Assembly: GCA_021822495.1 (NCBI GenBank)
Contig: JAKAQO010000007.1
Span: 46,777 to 110,776 of the forward strand
Direction of reading: 5' to 3'
Source of the DNA: a bacterium
GTDB lineage: Bacteria > Elusimicrobiota > Elusimicrobia > UBA1565 > UBA9628
Length of the DNA stretch: 64,000 nt
In this document: positions 8,660 to 17,574 of the stretch, piece after piece
Numbering within the stretch: the stretch's first letter is position 1
How the letters are laid out: every line of letters begins with the position of its first letter
Translations under genes and position numbers: made by a program
Notes under the pieces: model-generated
The model's input: only the letters and a program-made list of their open reading frames with translations
What the model was told of the DNA's origin: nothing
The model's database searches: none

Positions 8660-9745
8660 TTATCTCATCTTAAGGGACGAGAGAGCGATGAGCATGAGAA
8701 CGATGCCGATAATCCAAAACCGAACGGTCACCTTGGGTTCTGGAACGCCTTGAAGCTCAAAATGGTGATGAATGGGGGCCATTTTAAAAACGCGCTTTCC
8801 TTTTCTAAGCTTGTAGGATCCCATTTGAAGAATCACCGAGAGGGTTTCAAGGACGAAAATCCCGCCGGCGATAGGAAGTAGAAGTTCTTGTTTTACGCAG
8901 AGAGACGCCAAAGCGATCATGCCGCCTAAAAAAAGAGAGCCCGTGTCTCCCATGAAAATTTCCGCGGGATAGGCGTTAAACCACAAAAATCCAAGACTTC
9001 CCCCCGCGATGGCCGATAAATAAACGGCAATTTCTCCCGCTCCTTCAACGTGGATGATTCGAAGATAAGACGCGAATTTAAGGTTTCCGGCTACATAGGC
9101 AATGATGGCATAAGTCGCGGCAAAGAGAATGACCGAACCAGTGGCCAGCCCGTCTTGCCCATCAGTGAGATTTACGGCATTAGAGGAGGCGACAATCATG
9201 AGCGTGGCAAGCACAAAATAAAACCGGCCTAAATTAATGAAAATTTCCTTACTGTAGGGGACGCTGAGGATGGTCGCGTATTCCGGACTGGGAGGGAAAA
9301 TAGCCAGATAAAAGACAATCAGAAGAGCGCTGCTTGATTGAATGAGAAATTTCGACCGGGAGCTGATTCCCGCGGGGTTTTTTGCCGAAAATTTCACATA
9401 ATCATCCCAGAATCCCAGGGCGGCCAAGATGGTTGAGGCAATCAGCATCAGAGGCGTAAAACGATCGTCCGGGCGCATCCATAAAATCGCTGAAACGGAA
9501 ACGACAAAAAAAATTAAAACTCCTCCCATGGTCGGGGTTCCCTGTTTGGGGAGATGGGTTTGAGGTCCGTCTTTTCTTTGGACTTGGCCCAGTTTTTTCT
9601 TTTTGAGAAAAGCGATAAAGCGCGGGCCGAACAAAAGAGACAGAATAAATGAGGTGACCGCGGCCCCGGCGGCCCTAAAGGTAATGTATTCGAAGATGTT
9701 AAAAATGCCGGAAGTTTTTTTGAGCGCGACAAGAAGATAAAGCAT
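8660..9745 (-). CDS. mraY: Phospho-MurNAc-pentapeptide transferase MraY
   Basis: MraY transfers phospho-MurNAc-pentapeptide to undecaprenyl phosphate, making lipid I. The 361-residue protein has about ten membrane helices and the catalytic loops NAVNLTDGQDGLATG (aspartate-rich Mg site), NAYPAEIFMGDTGSLFLGG, and the conserved APIHHHFELQG near the C-terminus. The start ATG directly abuts the murF stop (TAAATG). Confidence 0.97.
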   Translation of the reverse strand: MLYLLVALKKTSGIFNIFEYITFRAAGAAVTSFILSLLFGPRFIAFLKKKKLGQVQRKDGPQTHLPKQGTPTMGGVLIFFVVSVSAILWMRPDDRFTPLMLIASTILAALGFWDDYVKFSAKNPAGISSRSKFLIQSSSALLIVFYLAIFPPSPEYATILSVPYSKEIFINLGRFYFVLATLMIVASSNAVNLTDGQDGLATGSVILFAATYAIIAYVAGNLKFASYLRIIHVEGAGEIAVYLSAIAGGSLGFLWFNAYPAEIFMGDTGSLFLGGMIALASLCVKQELLLPIAGGIFVLETLSVILQMGSYKLRKGKRVFKMAPIHHHFELQGVPEPKVTVRFWIIGIVLMLIALSSLKMR

Positions 9746-11110
9746 TTATTTCACATCTTTAACAGCGGCGTGGACGTTCTCGAACTTCATCGCGCGAGAG
9801 GCCTTAAAAAGGCAGGCGGAGTTCTTATTGATCGATTTTTTAAGTTCGTTAATCCAATCTGCCGGGTTTTCTTTGTAGTTCAAGGCGAAAGGCGGTTTTC
9901 TTTTGGCGATGGCCTCGGCGGCCGCTTTCATTTCGGGGCCGGCCAAATAAATTTTATCCACGGGTAAGGTTGACAACCAGTCTCCCAACTCCGCATGGAA
10001 ACTGACGGATTGTTCTCCAAGCTCTTTCATGTCGCCAAGAACGAGAATTTTCTTTTTATTGGGAAATTCCTCCATAAATGATTCGATGGAGGCTTTCATG
10101 GACGCGGGGTTGGCGTTATAAGCGTCTAAAATAATCTCGCACCCGGAGGGATGTGAAACTCTCTCCATTCTCATGGCGAAAGGCGCGTATTTTTCAAGGC
10201 CCAAGCGGATGGCTTCCGGGGCGACTCCCAAAGCCCAAGCGGCTGCTGCTGCTGCCGCCGCGTTATACTTGCTTAGTTTTCCCAGGGCCTTGAGATGAAC
10301 GATAATTTTATGACGGTCGATGACGATTTCTTCTCCGGAAAAACGGACGCGGCATAGAGGCGCTTCGCCGAAAGTCACCGCTCGCCCCCCCAGGCGCCCT
10401 TCGAGGCTGGAGAGCCAAGGGTCATCGCTGTTAATGACTACGGGCGCGTCTTGAGAGACGTAGTCCAAAAGTTCGAGCTTGGTTTTGAAGTTGGCTTCCA
10501 TGTTTCCGTAAAACTCAATATGATCGGGGCCGATGTTGGTGAAAACGGCTAGAGTGGGTTGCGCGATCTGAGAGACTTCCTTGATATCTCCGGGATGAGA
10601 ATCCGCCAGTTCAAAAACCGCCCAACGGTGAGTGGAATCAAGATGGAGAACCGAAAGCGGAACTCCGATTTGGTTGTTCCAGTTCCCGGGGCTTGAGCAG
10701 ACGGGGCCCAATTCGCTTAAAATGGACTTGAGCATTTCTTTCGTCGTCGTTTTTCCATTGGAGCCGGTAATGCCGATGACGGGAATATCGAATTTCTTTC
10801 GGTGATGGGCGGCGAGAGCTTGGAGAGCCCGAAGAGAATGAGAAACGGCGATGAGACGGGGAGGAAAAGGCGGCTTGAGGTTTGGGAGTTTTGATTCTTC
10901 GACAATCCACCCGGAAGCCTTCTTGGCTAATTCCGCATTTAGAAAAGAATGCGCGTCATATTTTTCGCCTTTAAGCGCCCAAAAAACTTCGCCGTCTTGG
11001 ATGGTTCTTGTATCGGTGGAAATAGAATTAAAGGCGTCATCGGCGGAACCCGAGACCAGGCGTCCCCCGGAAAATCTCGCGGCGTCGCCCCATTTCATGT
11101 CCAGTTTCAT
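9746..11110 (-). CDS. murF: UDP-MurNAc-tripeptide:D-Ala-D-Ala ligase MurF
   Basis: MurF adds D-Ala-D-Ala to complete the pentapeptide precursor. The 454-residue Mur ligase has the P-loop GITGSNGKTTTKEML, the middle-domain FELADSHPGDIKE (usually EMGxxxxGEI, so slightly divergent), and the C-terminal VLGDMKELGEQS motif that identifies MurF. An unusual run of about seven alanines is encoded near 10240-10260 by GCN codons. The start overlaps the murE stop by 4 nt (ATGA). Confidence 0.95.
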   Translation of the reverse strand: MKLDMKWGDAARFSGGRLVSGSADDAFNSISTDTRTIQDGEVFWALKGEKYDAHSFLNAELAKKASGWIVEESKLPNLKPPFPPRLIAVSHSLRALQALAAHHRKKFDIPVIGITGSNGKTTTKEMLKSILSELGPVCSSPGNWNNQIGVPLSVLHLDSTHRWAVFELADSHPGDIKEVSQIAQPTLAVFTNIGPDHIEFYGNMEANFKTKLELLDYVSQDAPVVINSDDPWLSSLEGRLGGRAVTFGEAPLCRVRFSGEEIVIDRHKIIVHLKALGKLSKYNAAAAAAAAWALGVAPEAIRLGLEKYAPFAMRMERVSHPSGCEIILDAYNANPASMKASIESFMEEFPNKKKILVLGDMKELGEQSVSFHAELGDWLSTLPVDKIYLAGPEMKAAAEAIAKRKPPFALNYKENPADWINELKKSINKNSACLFKASRAMKFENVHAAVKDVK

Positions 11111-12600
11111 AATTTTCTTAATGCGGCTTTCGCGACATCTTTGTCGTTAAACGGAATCGTTTGGTCATTGAGGATTTGATACGTTTCGTGCCCTTTTCCC
11201 GCGATTAGAACAATGTCTCGCGCTTGGGCTAAAGACACGGCTTCTTGAATAGCTTTTGCGCGATCCGGAATCATTTTATAATTTTTCTGCCCCGCCGTCT
11301 TGATTCCCGCTTCGATATCGGAGAGAATTTGAAGCGGGTCCTCGCGTCTTGGGTTGTCGTTGGTGAGAATGACCCAGTCGCTCAGTTTTGCCGCGATTTC
11401 GCCCATAGGCCTTCTCTTGGTTTTATCGCGTTCCCCCCCGCAGCCAAAAACCGTAATCAGGCGCCCCTGGCAGAAGAGACGAAGTTGTTTGAGCACGGCT
11501 TCAAGGGCGCTGTCGGTATGGGCAAAATCAATGAAGACTTTAAAAGGTTTGCGAACAGGCAATTCCTCAAGGCGACCGGGCACGCATCTGAGTTTTTTAA
11601 GTCCTGAGAGGATAAATTTTTCCGATATTCCTAAAGCGTGCGCCGCTCCGGCGGCGGCCAGGGCGTTTGAGATATTGTGTTTTCCCAAAAGCTTGATAAA
11701 AGCTGGAAATTTCTTTTTCCCTATTTTGAGCGTAAAGCGGGTCCCGTCAAGGCGGGAGTTTATGTTTTCCGCCGTTATATCTCGATTTTGGTTAAGGCCA
11801 TAGGACAAAACCTTGCAATTTTGGACTAAAGGCCTGAGCTTTTTTGCGCGCGGATCGTCGGCATTGATGATGGCAGTCTTGGAAGTTTTCCTTGAGCTGG
11901 ACAAAAGTTCGAAGAGATGAGCCTTGGCTTTAAAATAGGCGCTAATGGTTTTGTGAAAATCGAGGTGATCGCGCTTGAGATTAGTGAAAATGGCGGCGTC
12001 AAAAGAAATTTCTTCCACTCTTCCCAAAGCGAGGGCATGGGAGGAAACTTCCATGGCCGCGTGGGTTGCGCCCGCGTCTCTAAGTTTGGCCAGCATTTCA
12101 AGAAGTTCCAAGGATGAAGGCGTCGTGTTGACGGCTTTTCGAGAAGAGAGTCCGGGGCCGCGATAAGAAATTGTCCCGATGATGCCCGTCTTTTTTTTCG
12201 CTTCCTTAAGGATGGACTCTAAAAAATAAGTGACCGTCGTTTTTCCGTTGGTTCCTGTGACCCCGATTATTTTCATATCCGCGGAAGGGTTCTTGAAAAA
12301 AACATTCGCTATCATTCCCATGGCGGAGACGGGATCGGAGGTTTGTATCCAAGAGGTTTTGATGCTCGAGGGCTTTGGCTTTTCGCTTAAGACGGCGACG
12401 GCGCCTTTTTTAACGGCTTCACGCGCGTGCAAAAAACCGTCGGTTCGGCTTCCGGGCAAGGCAAAGAAAAGACTTCCTTGAACCGCTTTTCTTGAGTCGT
12501 GAGTTAAACCTTGAATGCGAATATTGGGGTTCTCAATTTCTCCGATAACGGGCACGGATTTGAGGAGCGTTCCAAGAGAGATGGAGTATCGTTTTTTCAT
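11107..12600 (-). CDS. murE: UDP-MurNAc-dipeptide ligase MurE, meso-DAP type
   Basis: MurE adds the third residue of the peptidoglycan stem. The 497-residue ligase has the P-loop GVTGTNGKTTVTYFL and the substrate-recognition motif DNPRREDP. The DNPR form is established as the signature of meso-diaminopimelate-adding enzymes, as opposed to lysine-adding ones, so the wall is probably DAP-type as in diderms. I chose ATG at 12600 (protein begins MKKRYSISLG), one base after the ftsI stop. The longer frame to 12708 would overlap ftsI by over 100 nt and lacks homology-like sequence. Confidence 0.95.
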   Translation of the reverse strand: MKKRYSISLGTLLKSVPVIGEIENPNIRIQGLTHDSRKAVQGSLFFALPGSRTDGFLHAREAVKKGAVAVLSEKPKPSSIKTSWIQTSDPVSAMGMIANVFFKNPSADMKIIGVTGTNGKTTVTYFLESILKEAKKKTGIIGTISYRGPGLSSRKAVNTTPSSLELLEMLAKLRDAGATHAAMEVSSHALALGRVEEISFDAAIFTNLKRDHLDFHKTISAYFKAKAHLFELLSSSRKTSKTAIINADDPRAKKLRPLVQNCKVLSYGLNQNRDITAENINSRLDGTRFTLKIGKKKFPAFIKLLGKHNISNALAAAGAAHALGISEKFILSGLKKLRCVPGRLEELPVRKPFKVFIDFAHTDSALEAVLKQLRLFCQGRLITVFGCGGERDKTKRRPMGEIAAKLSDWVILTNDNPRREDPLQILSDIEAGIKTAGQKNYKMIPDRAKAIQEAVSLAQARDIVLIAGKGHETYQILNDQTIPFNDKDVAKAALRKL

Positions 12601-12601
12601 C

Positions 12602-14266
12602 TTAGCGGAAAGAAGCCGATGGGGCGATATTTTTCGATAGCTTGACGTCTTCAATTGTGGGGCTGGGTTCTGGAGGCAAGCCTTTAAGGGCGATGAGGCG
12701 TCTGGCAATCTCGGAAAAAACGGGGGCGGAGGCTTGGCCGCCGTAATAGGTTCCTTTGGGAGCGTTGAGGACGACTAAAATAGTCCATAAGGGATGGCCT
12801 GCGGGTAAAAACCCGACAAAAGAGGCGTTATATTTCGTGCGCGAATATTTTTTGGTTTTGGGATCGATCTCATGCGATGTTCCCGTTTTTCCCGCGACTG
12901 AGTAGCCTGGAATTTGGGCGAGAGCCCCGGTCCCTCTGTTTACGACGTTTTCCAAAAATTGGGTGAGGGTTTCAAACGTCGAGGAGGACGCGACTTTTCT
13001 AATTTCCTCGGGAGATTCCTCCATTGAAATCAAGGGTTGTCTTAAAATGCCCTTGGTGGCGACGGTATTGTAGGCCGCGAGAACCTGAAGCGGCGTGACG
13101 GCGACCCCGTAACCGTAAGAAGCGGAGGTCAGCGAAATTTCTCCGCGTTTGTTAAAAGTTTTCCAGTCCCCCGCGGCTTCTCCAGGGAGTTGAATGCCAG
13201 TTTTATTGAGAAATCCGTAGGCGCGGAGGAACCGGTAAAAAGCGGGTTTCCCAACGCGCAAGACCACTTTTGAAATTCCAATATTAGAAGAACGTTCCAG
13301 TATTCCGGAAAGTGTGAGATATTGAGAGGGTTCGTCATCGTGAATGGTCACTCTCGGAGTAATGGCAAAACTCCCGTTTTCGCAAAAAATCTGTTCGGCG
13401 ATGGAAACGACTTTATTTTCAAGAGCCGCGGTAGCCGTTACAATTTTCATGACGGATCCCGGCTCATAGGTGTCTTGAATCGCCGGATTTTTGAGCGGGG
13501 TTCGCGGGTAGGAAGCCATGGCCAGCATTTCTCCCGTTTGAGGGTCCTCGATAAGGACGGTTCCACTTTTAATGGAAAGGGTTTTCGCGGCGGAATCGAG
13601 AGCTTCTTCGGCGATATACTGCATATCGCGGTCGATGGTCAAGGGCAAGGGTTTTGGAGTAAACCCGGAATTATCGGCGTTAAGATAAATCATTTTTCCC
13701 GAACCATCTCGAATCACTCTCAATTTCTTGGGTTCTCCCGTTAAGCGAGCGTTCCAGGATAGTTCCACTCCCGAGAGGCCTTGTCCATCGGAGGCTTTTC
13801 CTAAAACATTGCTGGCCAAAGAGCCGTTGGGATAGAATCGCCGTTCTCTCAAGGTAAGGCCGAGTCCCGCTATTTTTAATTTTTCGATAGCCTCGGCTTC
13901 GTCGTAGGAAAGGGAATCGGCCAAAACGGGAAAACGTTTGCGGGACTGATAGCGCCGCGATATTTCAGAGGGAGGCTCTTTTAATATCCGCGCGAGTTTT
14001 TGGGCGACAAAGGCCGGATTTTGAATCATTCTCTTGTCCGCAAAAAGGCGCCAAACCGGAAGGGACTGCGCCAAGATATTGCCGTTTCTGTCGGTGATAT
14101 CCGCTCTGGGAGAAATTTCCCACAAGGTTCGGGAAAATTCTTTATTGGCTTTAATGCTGAGGTTTGCGTGATCGCGGACTTGAAGGTCTAATAAGCGGAA
14201 AGTGAGCGGAAGAATGGGCAAGAGAAAGAAAAGGGAGACAAGAGAAATTCTTTTTTTGGTCGGCAT
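12602..14266 (-). CDS. ftsI: Division transpeptidase FtsI (class B PBP)
   Basis: FtsI cross-links septal peptidoglycan with FtsW. From ATG 14266 it has 554 residues: an N-terminal anchor (about 5-25), a pedestal domain, then a transpeptidase domain with the three active-site motifs SVMK (in YEPGSVMKIVTA, catalytic serine), SSN (LERSSNIGISK) and KTG (VAGKTGTSHE). No PASTA repeats are present. A TTG 33 nt upstream (14299) would extend it into the end of ftsL; the ATG is preferred, leaving a 14-nt gap to ftsL. Confidence 0.95.
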   Translation of the reverse strand: MPTKKRISLVSLFFLLPILPLTFRLLDLQVRDHANLSIKANKEFSRTLWEISPRADITDRNGNILAQSLPVWRLFADKRMIQNPAFVAQKLARILKEPPSEISRRYQSRKRFPVLADSLSYDEAEAIEKLKIAGLGLTLRERRFYPNGSLASNVLGKASDGQGLSGVELSWNARLTGEPKKLRVIRDGSGKMIYLNADNSGFTPKPLPLTIDRDMQYIAEEALDSAAKTLSIKSGTVLIEDPQTGEMLAMASYPRTPLKNPAIQDTYEPGSVMKIVTATAALENKVVSIAEQIFCENGSFAITPRVTIHDDEPSQYLTLSGILERSSNIGISKVVLRVGKPAFYRFLRAYGFLNKTGIQLPGEAAGDWKTFNKRGEISLTSASYGYGVAVTPLQVLAAYNTVATKGILRQPLISMEESPEEIRKVASSSTFETLTQFLENVVNRGTGALAQIPGYSVAGKTGTSHEIDPKTKKYSRTKYNASFVGFLPAGHPLWTILVVLNAPKGTYYGGQASAPVFSEIARRLIALKGLPPEPSPTIEDVKLSKNIAPSASFR

Positions 14267-14280
14267 CGGAGGTTTTGAGG

Positions 14281-14637
14281 TTAAGTCGAACGCCGCCAAA
14301 ACTTAAGCTTTCTCCAGAAGCGACTGGGAAAGTTTTGGGATGAGGCAATTTCTTGGGCGGGAGGCGAATCCATGAACTTAATGGATTTTAAAGGCGCTGG
14401 AATCATTTGGAGTTTTTCGTCTGCAAGCCGCGCAAGCATCGCCGGAGAAGACGCGATTTCAAGATTTCTTTCCATGACCGAGGCTTGAGCTTGCAGGGCT
14501 TCCAGGGATTTTCTTCCTTCTTCTACCCGGTATCCTAATTCTGTCGCCTCGATTCTTTCCCAGGCAATCAAAAGAATTCCCACGGCCGCCAAGAGTAGTA
14601 ATTTCCCCGAAATAAATTTTTTGTTCATCGCTCCCAT
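14281..14637 (-). CDS. ftsL: FtsL-like division protein
   Basis: The 118-residue product has one N-terminal membrane helix (about 10-25), then a coiled-coil-like stretch of about 50 residues (GYRVEEGRKSLEALQAQ), and a basic tail. This size, topology and position between rsmH and ftsI are those of FtsL, the small bitopic partner of FtsB, FtsQ and FtsWI. FtsL sequences diverge quickly, so the assignment rests mainly on context. Start is ambiguous: ATG 14637 has GGGGAG only 2 nt away, and ATG 14628 (protein MNKKFISG) has GGGAG 2 nt away and GGGGAG 11 nt away. Confidence 0.8.
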   Translation of the reverse strand: MGAMNKKFISGKLLLLAAVGILLIAWERIEATELGYRVEEGRKSLEALQAQASVMERNLEIASSPAMLARLADEKLQMIPAPLKSIKFMDSPPAQEIASSQNFPSRFWRKLKFWRRST

Positions 14638-14700
14638 CTCTCCCCATTTTCGCCCCTCGTTTTTATAGGGCGGAAACGCTTATTTTCTATTGTAGATTAT

Positions 14701-14772
14701 TAGTCCCGTTCCTCAGTAATAATCTTAAGGACGGGACAATGCCGCCCTTAAGGTTATGAAGAAAAGGTATTA
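14701..14772 (-). repeat. Palindromic GGGAC repeat copy R1
   Basis: A roughly 72-bp imperfect palindrome between ftsL and rsmH. The cores GACGGGACAATGCCG and AATCTTAAGG match the other copies in the window (15.8, 33.7, 42.7, 57.5, 61.6 kb). The rest of the 14638-14920 gap holds about 150 bp with no clear promoter. A 71-codon TTG frame runs through the repeat, but I treat it as non-coding. Confidence 0.75.
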
Positions 14773-14920
14773 GTGGATTTTCTCTACCCCCTTGAGAAAT
14801 ATCCGCTTCCAAACGTAGGCGCTGTGCCCCGCGCTTTCCCAGTGAATGAGGCTGATAATGGGGCGCGCTTTGTATTGCCAATAGAAGTGCGGTATCAGAC
14901 AAGACTCAGACAGCGAATTC

Positions 14921-15880
14921 TCATTTTTCATTAATTTTCTCCATGACGCGGAGCTTGGCGCTTCTAGCTCGCGGGTTATTTTGGATTTCCTCTTCGTTTG
15001 GCGGTACTTGCTTTGGGCCTACAAATCGGGTTTTGCCTTCTGAAGAAAAAGATTGAAATAGATTTTTGACGAGGCGGTCTTCCAGGGAATGGAATGTGAT
15101 CGCCGCGATGCGCCCGCCTATTTTAAGATGGGACAAAGCTCCCCTGATTCCAGGCTCTATGTTGTCAAGTTCCCCGTTGACCGCAATCCGAAGGGCCATA
15201 AAAGAGCGGGTCGCTGGATGAGTCTTTCCATGAAAGCCGACGCGAGAGATAAGGGAGGCAAGAGCGCTGGTCGTTTCAATGGGGTTTTTTTTCCGTTCTT
15301 GAACTATTTGTCTCGCGATTTTTTGGGCCCGCGGCTCTTCCCCATATTCAATGAGGATTCGAGATATCTGATCTTCCGGCCAGCGGTTGACGATGATGGC
15401 GGCGGTCAAGGGGTTTTCCCGGGAAAAGCGCATATCCAGGGGACCGTCTTCTCTGAAACTAAAACCTTTGAGCGGATTGTCCAGTTGCAGGGAGCTGACT
15501 CCGAGATCGAAAAGCGCCCCGGTTAAAGGAAAAAAGTTTCTTGTTTTTAAAATGGCCCCCGTCTCCTTGAAGTTGGCTTGGATAAGGGAAAATTTTTCTT
15601 TAAAAGGCGCGAGTTTTTTTTCCGCGTAAGACAAGGCGTCGGAATCTTGATCAAGGCCTAGAAGTTTTCCGTTTTTAAGAAAGCTAAGAATTCGGCTTGA
15701 ATGTCCACCGAGTCCTACTGTCGCGTCAAGATAGAGCCCATCTGGATCGGTAAGAAGAAATTGGGAAATTTCTTCCTCCATGACCGGCTTGTGAGAATAG
15801 ATTTTAGTCCCTTTCCCCATAATCTTAAGGTCGGGACAATTCTGTCCATAAGCATCATGAGGAAGAGGCATAGATTCCAT
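14921..15880 (-). CDS. rsmH: 16S rRNA m4C1402 methyltransferase RsmH
   Basis: RsmH methylates N4 of C1402 in 16S rRNA. The 319-residue frame contains the SAM-binding LDATVGLGGHSSRIL, FDLGVSSLQLD, the CDM-like GFSFREDGPLDMRF, and ITFHSLEDRLVK near the C-terminus. The family usually starts only a few residues before HKPVM. Here about 25 extra residues precede it, and those are encoded by repeat copy R2 (15804-15872). The frame opens with an ATG at 15880 that directly abuts the mraZ stop (TAAATG). The next ATG at 15820 has no ribosome binding site and is also within the repeat. The repeat therefore seems to add an in-frame N-terminal extension. Confidence 0.95.
   Translation of the reverse strand: MESMPLPHDAYGQNCPDLKIMGKGTKIYSHKPVMEEEISQFLLTDPDGLYLDATVGLGGHSSRILSFLKNGKLLGLDQDSDALSYAEKKLAPFKEKFSLIQANFKETGAILKTRNFFPLTGALFDLGVSSLQLDNPLKGFSFREDGPLDMRFSRENPLTAAIIVNRWPEDQISRILIEYGEEPRAQKIARQIVQERKKNPIETTSALASLISRVGFHGKTHPATRSFMALRIAVNGELDNIEPGIRGALSHLKIGGRIAAITFHSLEDRLVKNLFQSFSSEGKTRFVGPKQVPPNEEEIQNNPRARSAKLRVMEKINEK
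15804..15872 (-). repeat. Palindromic GGGAC repeat copy R2, inside the 5' end of rsmH
   Basis: This copy contains CATAATCTTAAGGTCGGGAC and CATGAGGAAGAGGCA, as in R8. It lies between mraZ and the conserved part of rsmH and has no stop codon in the rsmH frame. The encoded residues MPLPHDAYGQNCPDL resemble MPFPHNFQGRHCPDL, which repeat R3 encodes in the coiled-coil protein at 33.7 kb. Confidence 0.8.
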
Positions 15881-16330
15881 TTAGATTCTGAGGCTCTTGG
15901 TCGCGAGCCGGTAAGCGGGCGCGGCTTTTTTATCGTTGTAATTTTTCCAGCTCGAAAGACTCCATATTTCGGCGCGTGTGCCGGCTCCCTGGACCAAGAC
16001 CGGGCCGTTGAGGTTCGCGTGTTCCTTTAAATATTGAGGGATGAGAATTCTGCCGACCCCGTCTAGTTCAACCTCGACCGCCTCCGAGAAAAATTTTCTT
16101 TTAAAGGCGCGTTCCTCTTCCGTTTTCGCCAGGGAAAGCGCTTGAAGATCGTTTTCCAAAAGCCGGTTCCATTGAGACGGTAAAAAAAGATAAAGGCATC
16201 CCTCAAGCCCGCTGGTGACGTAGAAGTGATTTCCTTTCTCGGCGTTGAGGGCTTCCCTGAATTTAGGCGGAATCCCAAGCCGGTTTTTGGGGTCGAGAGT
16301 ATATTCGTAGCGGCCGATGAGTAAAATCAT
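15881..16330 (-). CDS. mraZ: MraZ, dcw operon repressor
   Basis: This 149-residue protein has two SpoVT/AbrB-like halves, with the typical start of the first (YEYTLDPKNRLGIPPKFREAL) and the second centred on GVGRILIPQYLKEHANL. MraZ binds repeats of TGGGN in its own promoter and controls the dcw cluster. It is the first gene of the cluster, about 62 nt behind the predicted transcription start. Two TGG-type boxes lie in the leader (16344-16388), consistent with autoregulation. Confidence 0.95.
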   Translation of the reverse strand: MILLIGRYEYTLDPKNRLGIPPKFREALNAEKGNHFYVTSGLEGCLYLFLPSQWNRLLENDLQALSLAKTEEERAFKRKFFSEAVEVELDGVGRILIPQYLKEHANLNGPVLVQGAGTRAEIWSLSSWKNYNDKKAAPAYRLATKSLRI

Positions 16331-16343
16331 TGAATGAGCTATT

Positions 16344-16388
16344 TTACACTATTTACCACTTTATTTATTTTTTTAACATTATTTCCCA
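16344..16388 (-). promoter_or_regulatory. Candidate MraZ operator: two 15-bp boxes
   Basis: On the minus strand TGGGAAATAATGTTA (16388-16374) and TGGTAAATAGTGTAA (16358-16344) match at 12 of 15 positions and are spaced exactly 30 bp apart. Known MraZ sites are direct TGGGN repeats spaced by 5 nt. Each box here has TGG, then TGT ten bases later, which fits that period. They lie just downstream of the predicted start site. Confidence 0.55.
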
Positions 16389-16398
16389 CAGCGGAATC

Positions 16399-16427
16399 AG
16401 TATAGAGGACAAACTTGTTTTTGTCAA
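16399..16427 (-). promoter_or_regulatory. Sigma70 promoter of the dcw cluster
   Basis: A perfect TTGACA at 16427-16422, a 17-bp spacer and TATACT at 16404-16399 on the minus strand. Predicted start near 16392. This is the best sigma70 promoter in the window and it drives mraZ and the genes behind it. Confidence 0.85.
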
Positions 16428-16452
16428 GGCCCAATTTTGCGCCAGACTATTG

Positions 16453-17562
16453 TTAATCAGCCGCGGAGAGAGAAGGAATTTTACCGGTGAGACTTGCGCG
16501 CCAGGCGTATTCGAGAGACTGGATTTTGTTAAACGGCATGCCGTAAGCCTGGTAAAGGCTTAAACGAACGGGATAGCCGTCTCGGATGTATTTGGAAAAT
16601 CGGTAGAACATGCTGGGATAGTGTTCGCGAAATAAATAATGAACGAGGCTGTAGGACTCGGCGTACCACAGTTGAATTTCGGAGGTAGGAGCGTTTCCCA
16701 TAGTGGTGACGGCCATCAAATCTTTCAAGGCGTATCCTCCTCCGGCTCCGATGATTTTGAGATTGTCTCTCAGCCACTGGGGCCTGGCAAAGCCTCTTTC
16801 GACTTGAATCATGGTGGCCATTCCCTCGCTCAACCACATCGGATCGGGATGGCCCCCGATATAGAAGCCGTCATAATAAATGTGGCAAAGCTCATGCGCC
16901 AAAATTCCCGTGAGCTCCTGGCTTTTATAGACATACACTTTCCTTTCGGAAACTTCGCTCGCCCCCCCCGACCATTCCGGGCGTCCGGTGACTAAGTGAT
17001 AACTTTTGGCGTCTTGAAATAGAAAAATGCTGACGCGCCCTTCTTCCGCCCAAGGAGAAAACGAGGCCAAGTCCAGCATGAGGTTTTTGTGAAGGTCCTC
17101 GGCCATGGAGATAAAATTTTGGCTGGGCGGACGGCCTTCGGAATAGATATTGAAATGCTTGCTTTCAATAAGGAAAAACCCATTAGGAGCGGCAGGCTCG
17201 ATGGCGGAAAGAGAAGCAGACTCGTCTTCCACGGGCCCTGAACGCGAGCGAGAAGGCGTTTGTGAGGTTTGTTCATAGGCGGGCTCCGCGCCTTTAATGG
17301 GGGTGATGAGGTCCAGCGAGGAAGGAGAATTAATTCCTGATGCTTGTTCGGCTTGAGCGAGAGCTTTTCCCGCCGCAGATCCCGCTTGGGCGAGTTTTTC
17401 CGGATCGATGGAGTCTTCCTTGGATAACCCTCCCGAAACACTTTTTGAAAAAATTTCCGTTCCCAAGTGAGAGCTTTGTCCGACGTCTTGATAAAGCATT
17501 CCTCCCCATAAGGAGATGACGGCAATCCAAATGAGAATTCTTAGCCGGAGGGAGATGTCCAT
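16453..17562 (-). CDS. Membrane-anchored gluzincin-like peptidase (peptidase MA-like)
   Basis: The 369-residue protein has an N-terminal membrane helix (about 8-24), a low-complexity Ser/Pro/Glu linker to about residue 125, then a domain with the zinc motif HELCH (223-227) and the downstream glutamate in WLSEGMA (Glu246). This HExxH plus SEG pattern is that of peptidase MA-like/gluzincin domains. The catalytic domain is expected outside the inner membrane. The gene is the last of the mnmG-rsmG group and ends 26 nt before the -35 of the mraZ promoter. The substrate is unknown. Confidence 0.75.
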   Translation of the reverse strand: MDISLRLRILIWIAVISLWGGMLYQDVGQSSHLGTEIFSKSVSGGLSKEDSIDPEKLAQAGSAAGKALAQAEQASGINSPSSLDLITPIKGAEPAYEQTSQTPSRSRSGPVEDESASLSAIEPAAPNGFFLIESKHFNIYSEGRPPSQNFISMAEDLHKNLMLDLASFSPWAEEGRVSIFLFQDAKSYHLVTGRPEWSGGASEVSERKVYVYKSQELTGILAHELCHIYYDGFYIGGHPDPMWLSEGMATMIQVERGFARPQWLRDNLKIIGAGGGYALKDLMAVTTMGNAPTSEIQLWYAESYSLVHYLFREHYPSMFYRFSKYIRDGYPVRLSLYQAYGMPFNKIQSLEYAWRASLTGKIPSLSAAD

Positions 17563-17574
17563 TGAAGAGGCAAA

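Noticed and set aside
12602..12708. N-terminal extension of murE to 12708
   Set aside because: It would overlap ftsI by more than 100 nt; ATG 12600 fits the family length and the 1-nt spacing.
14687..14902. 71-codon minus-strand frame between ftsL and rsmH
   Set aside because: It starts with TTG, has no ribosome binding site, and its second half is the translation of repeat R1. Probably non-coding.
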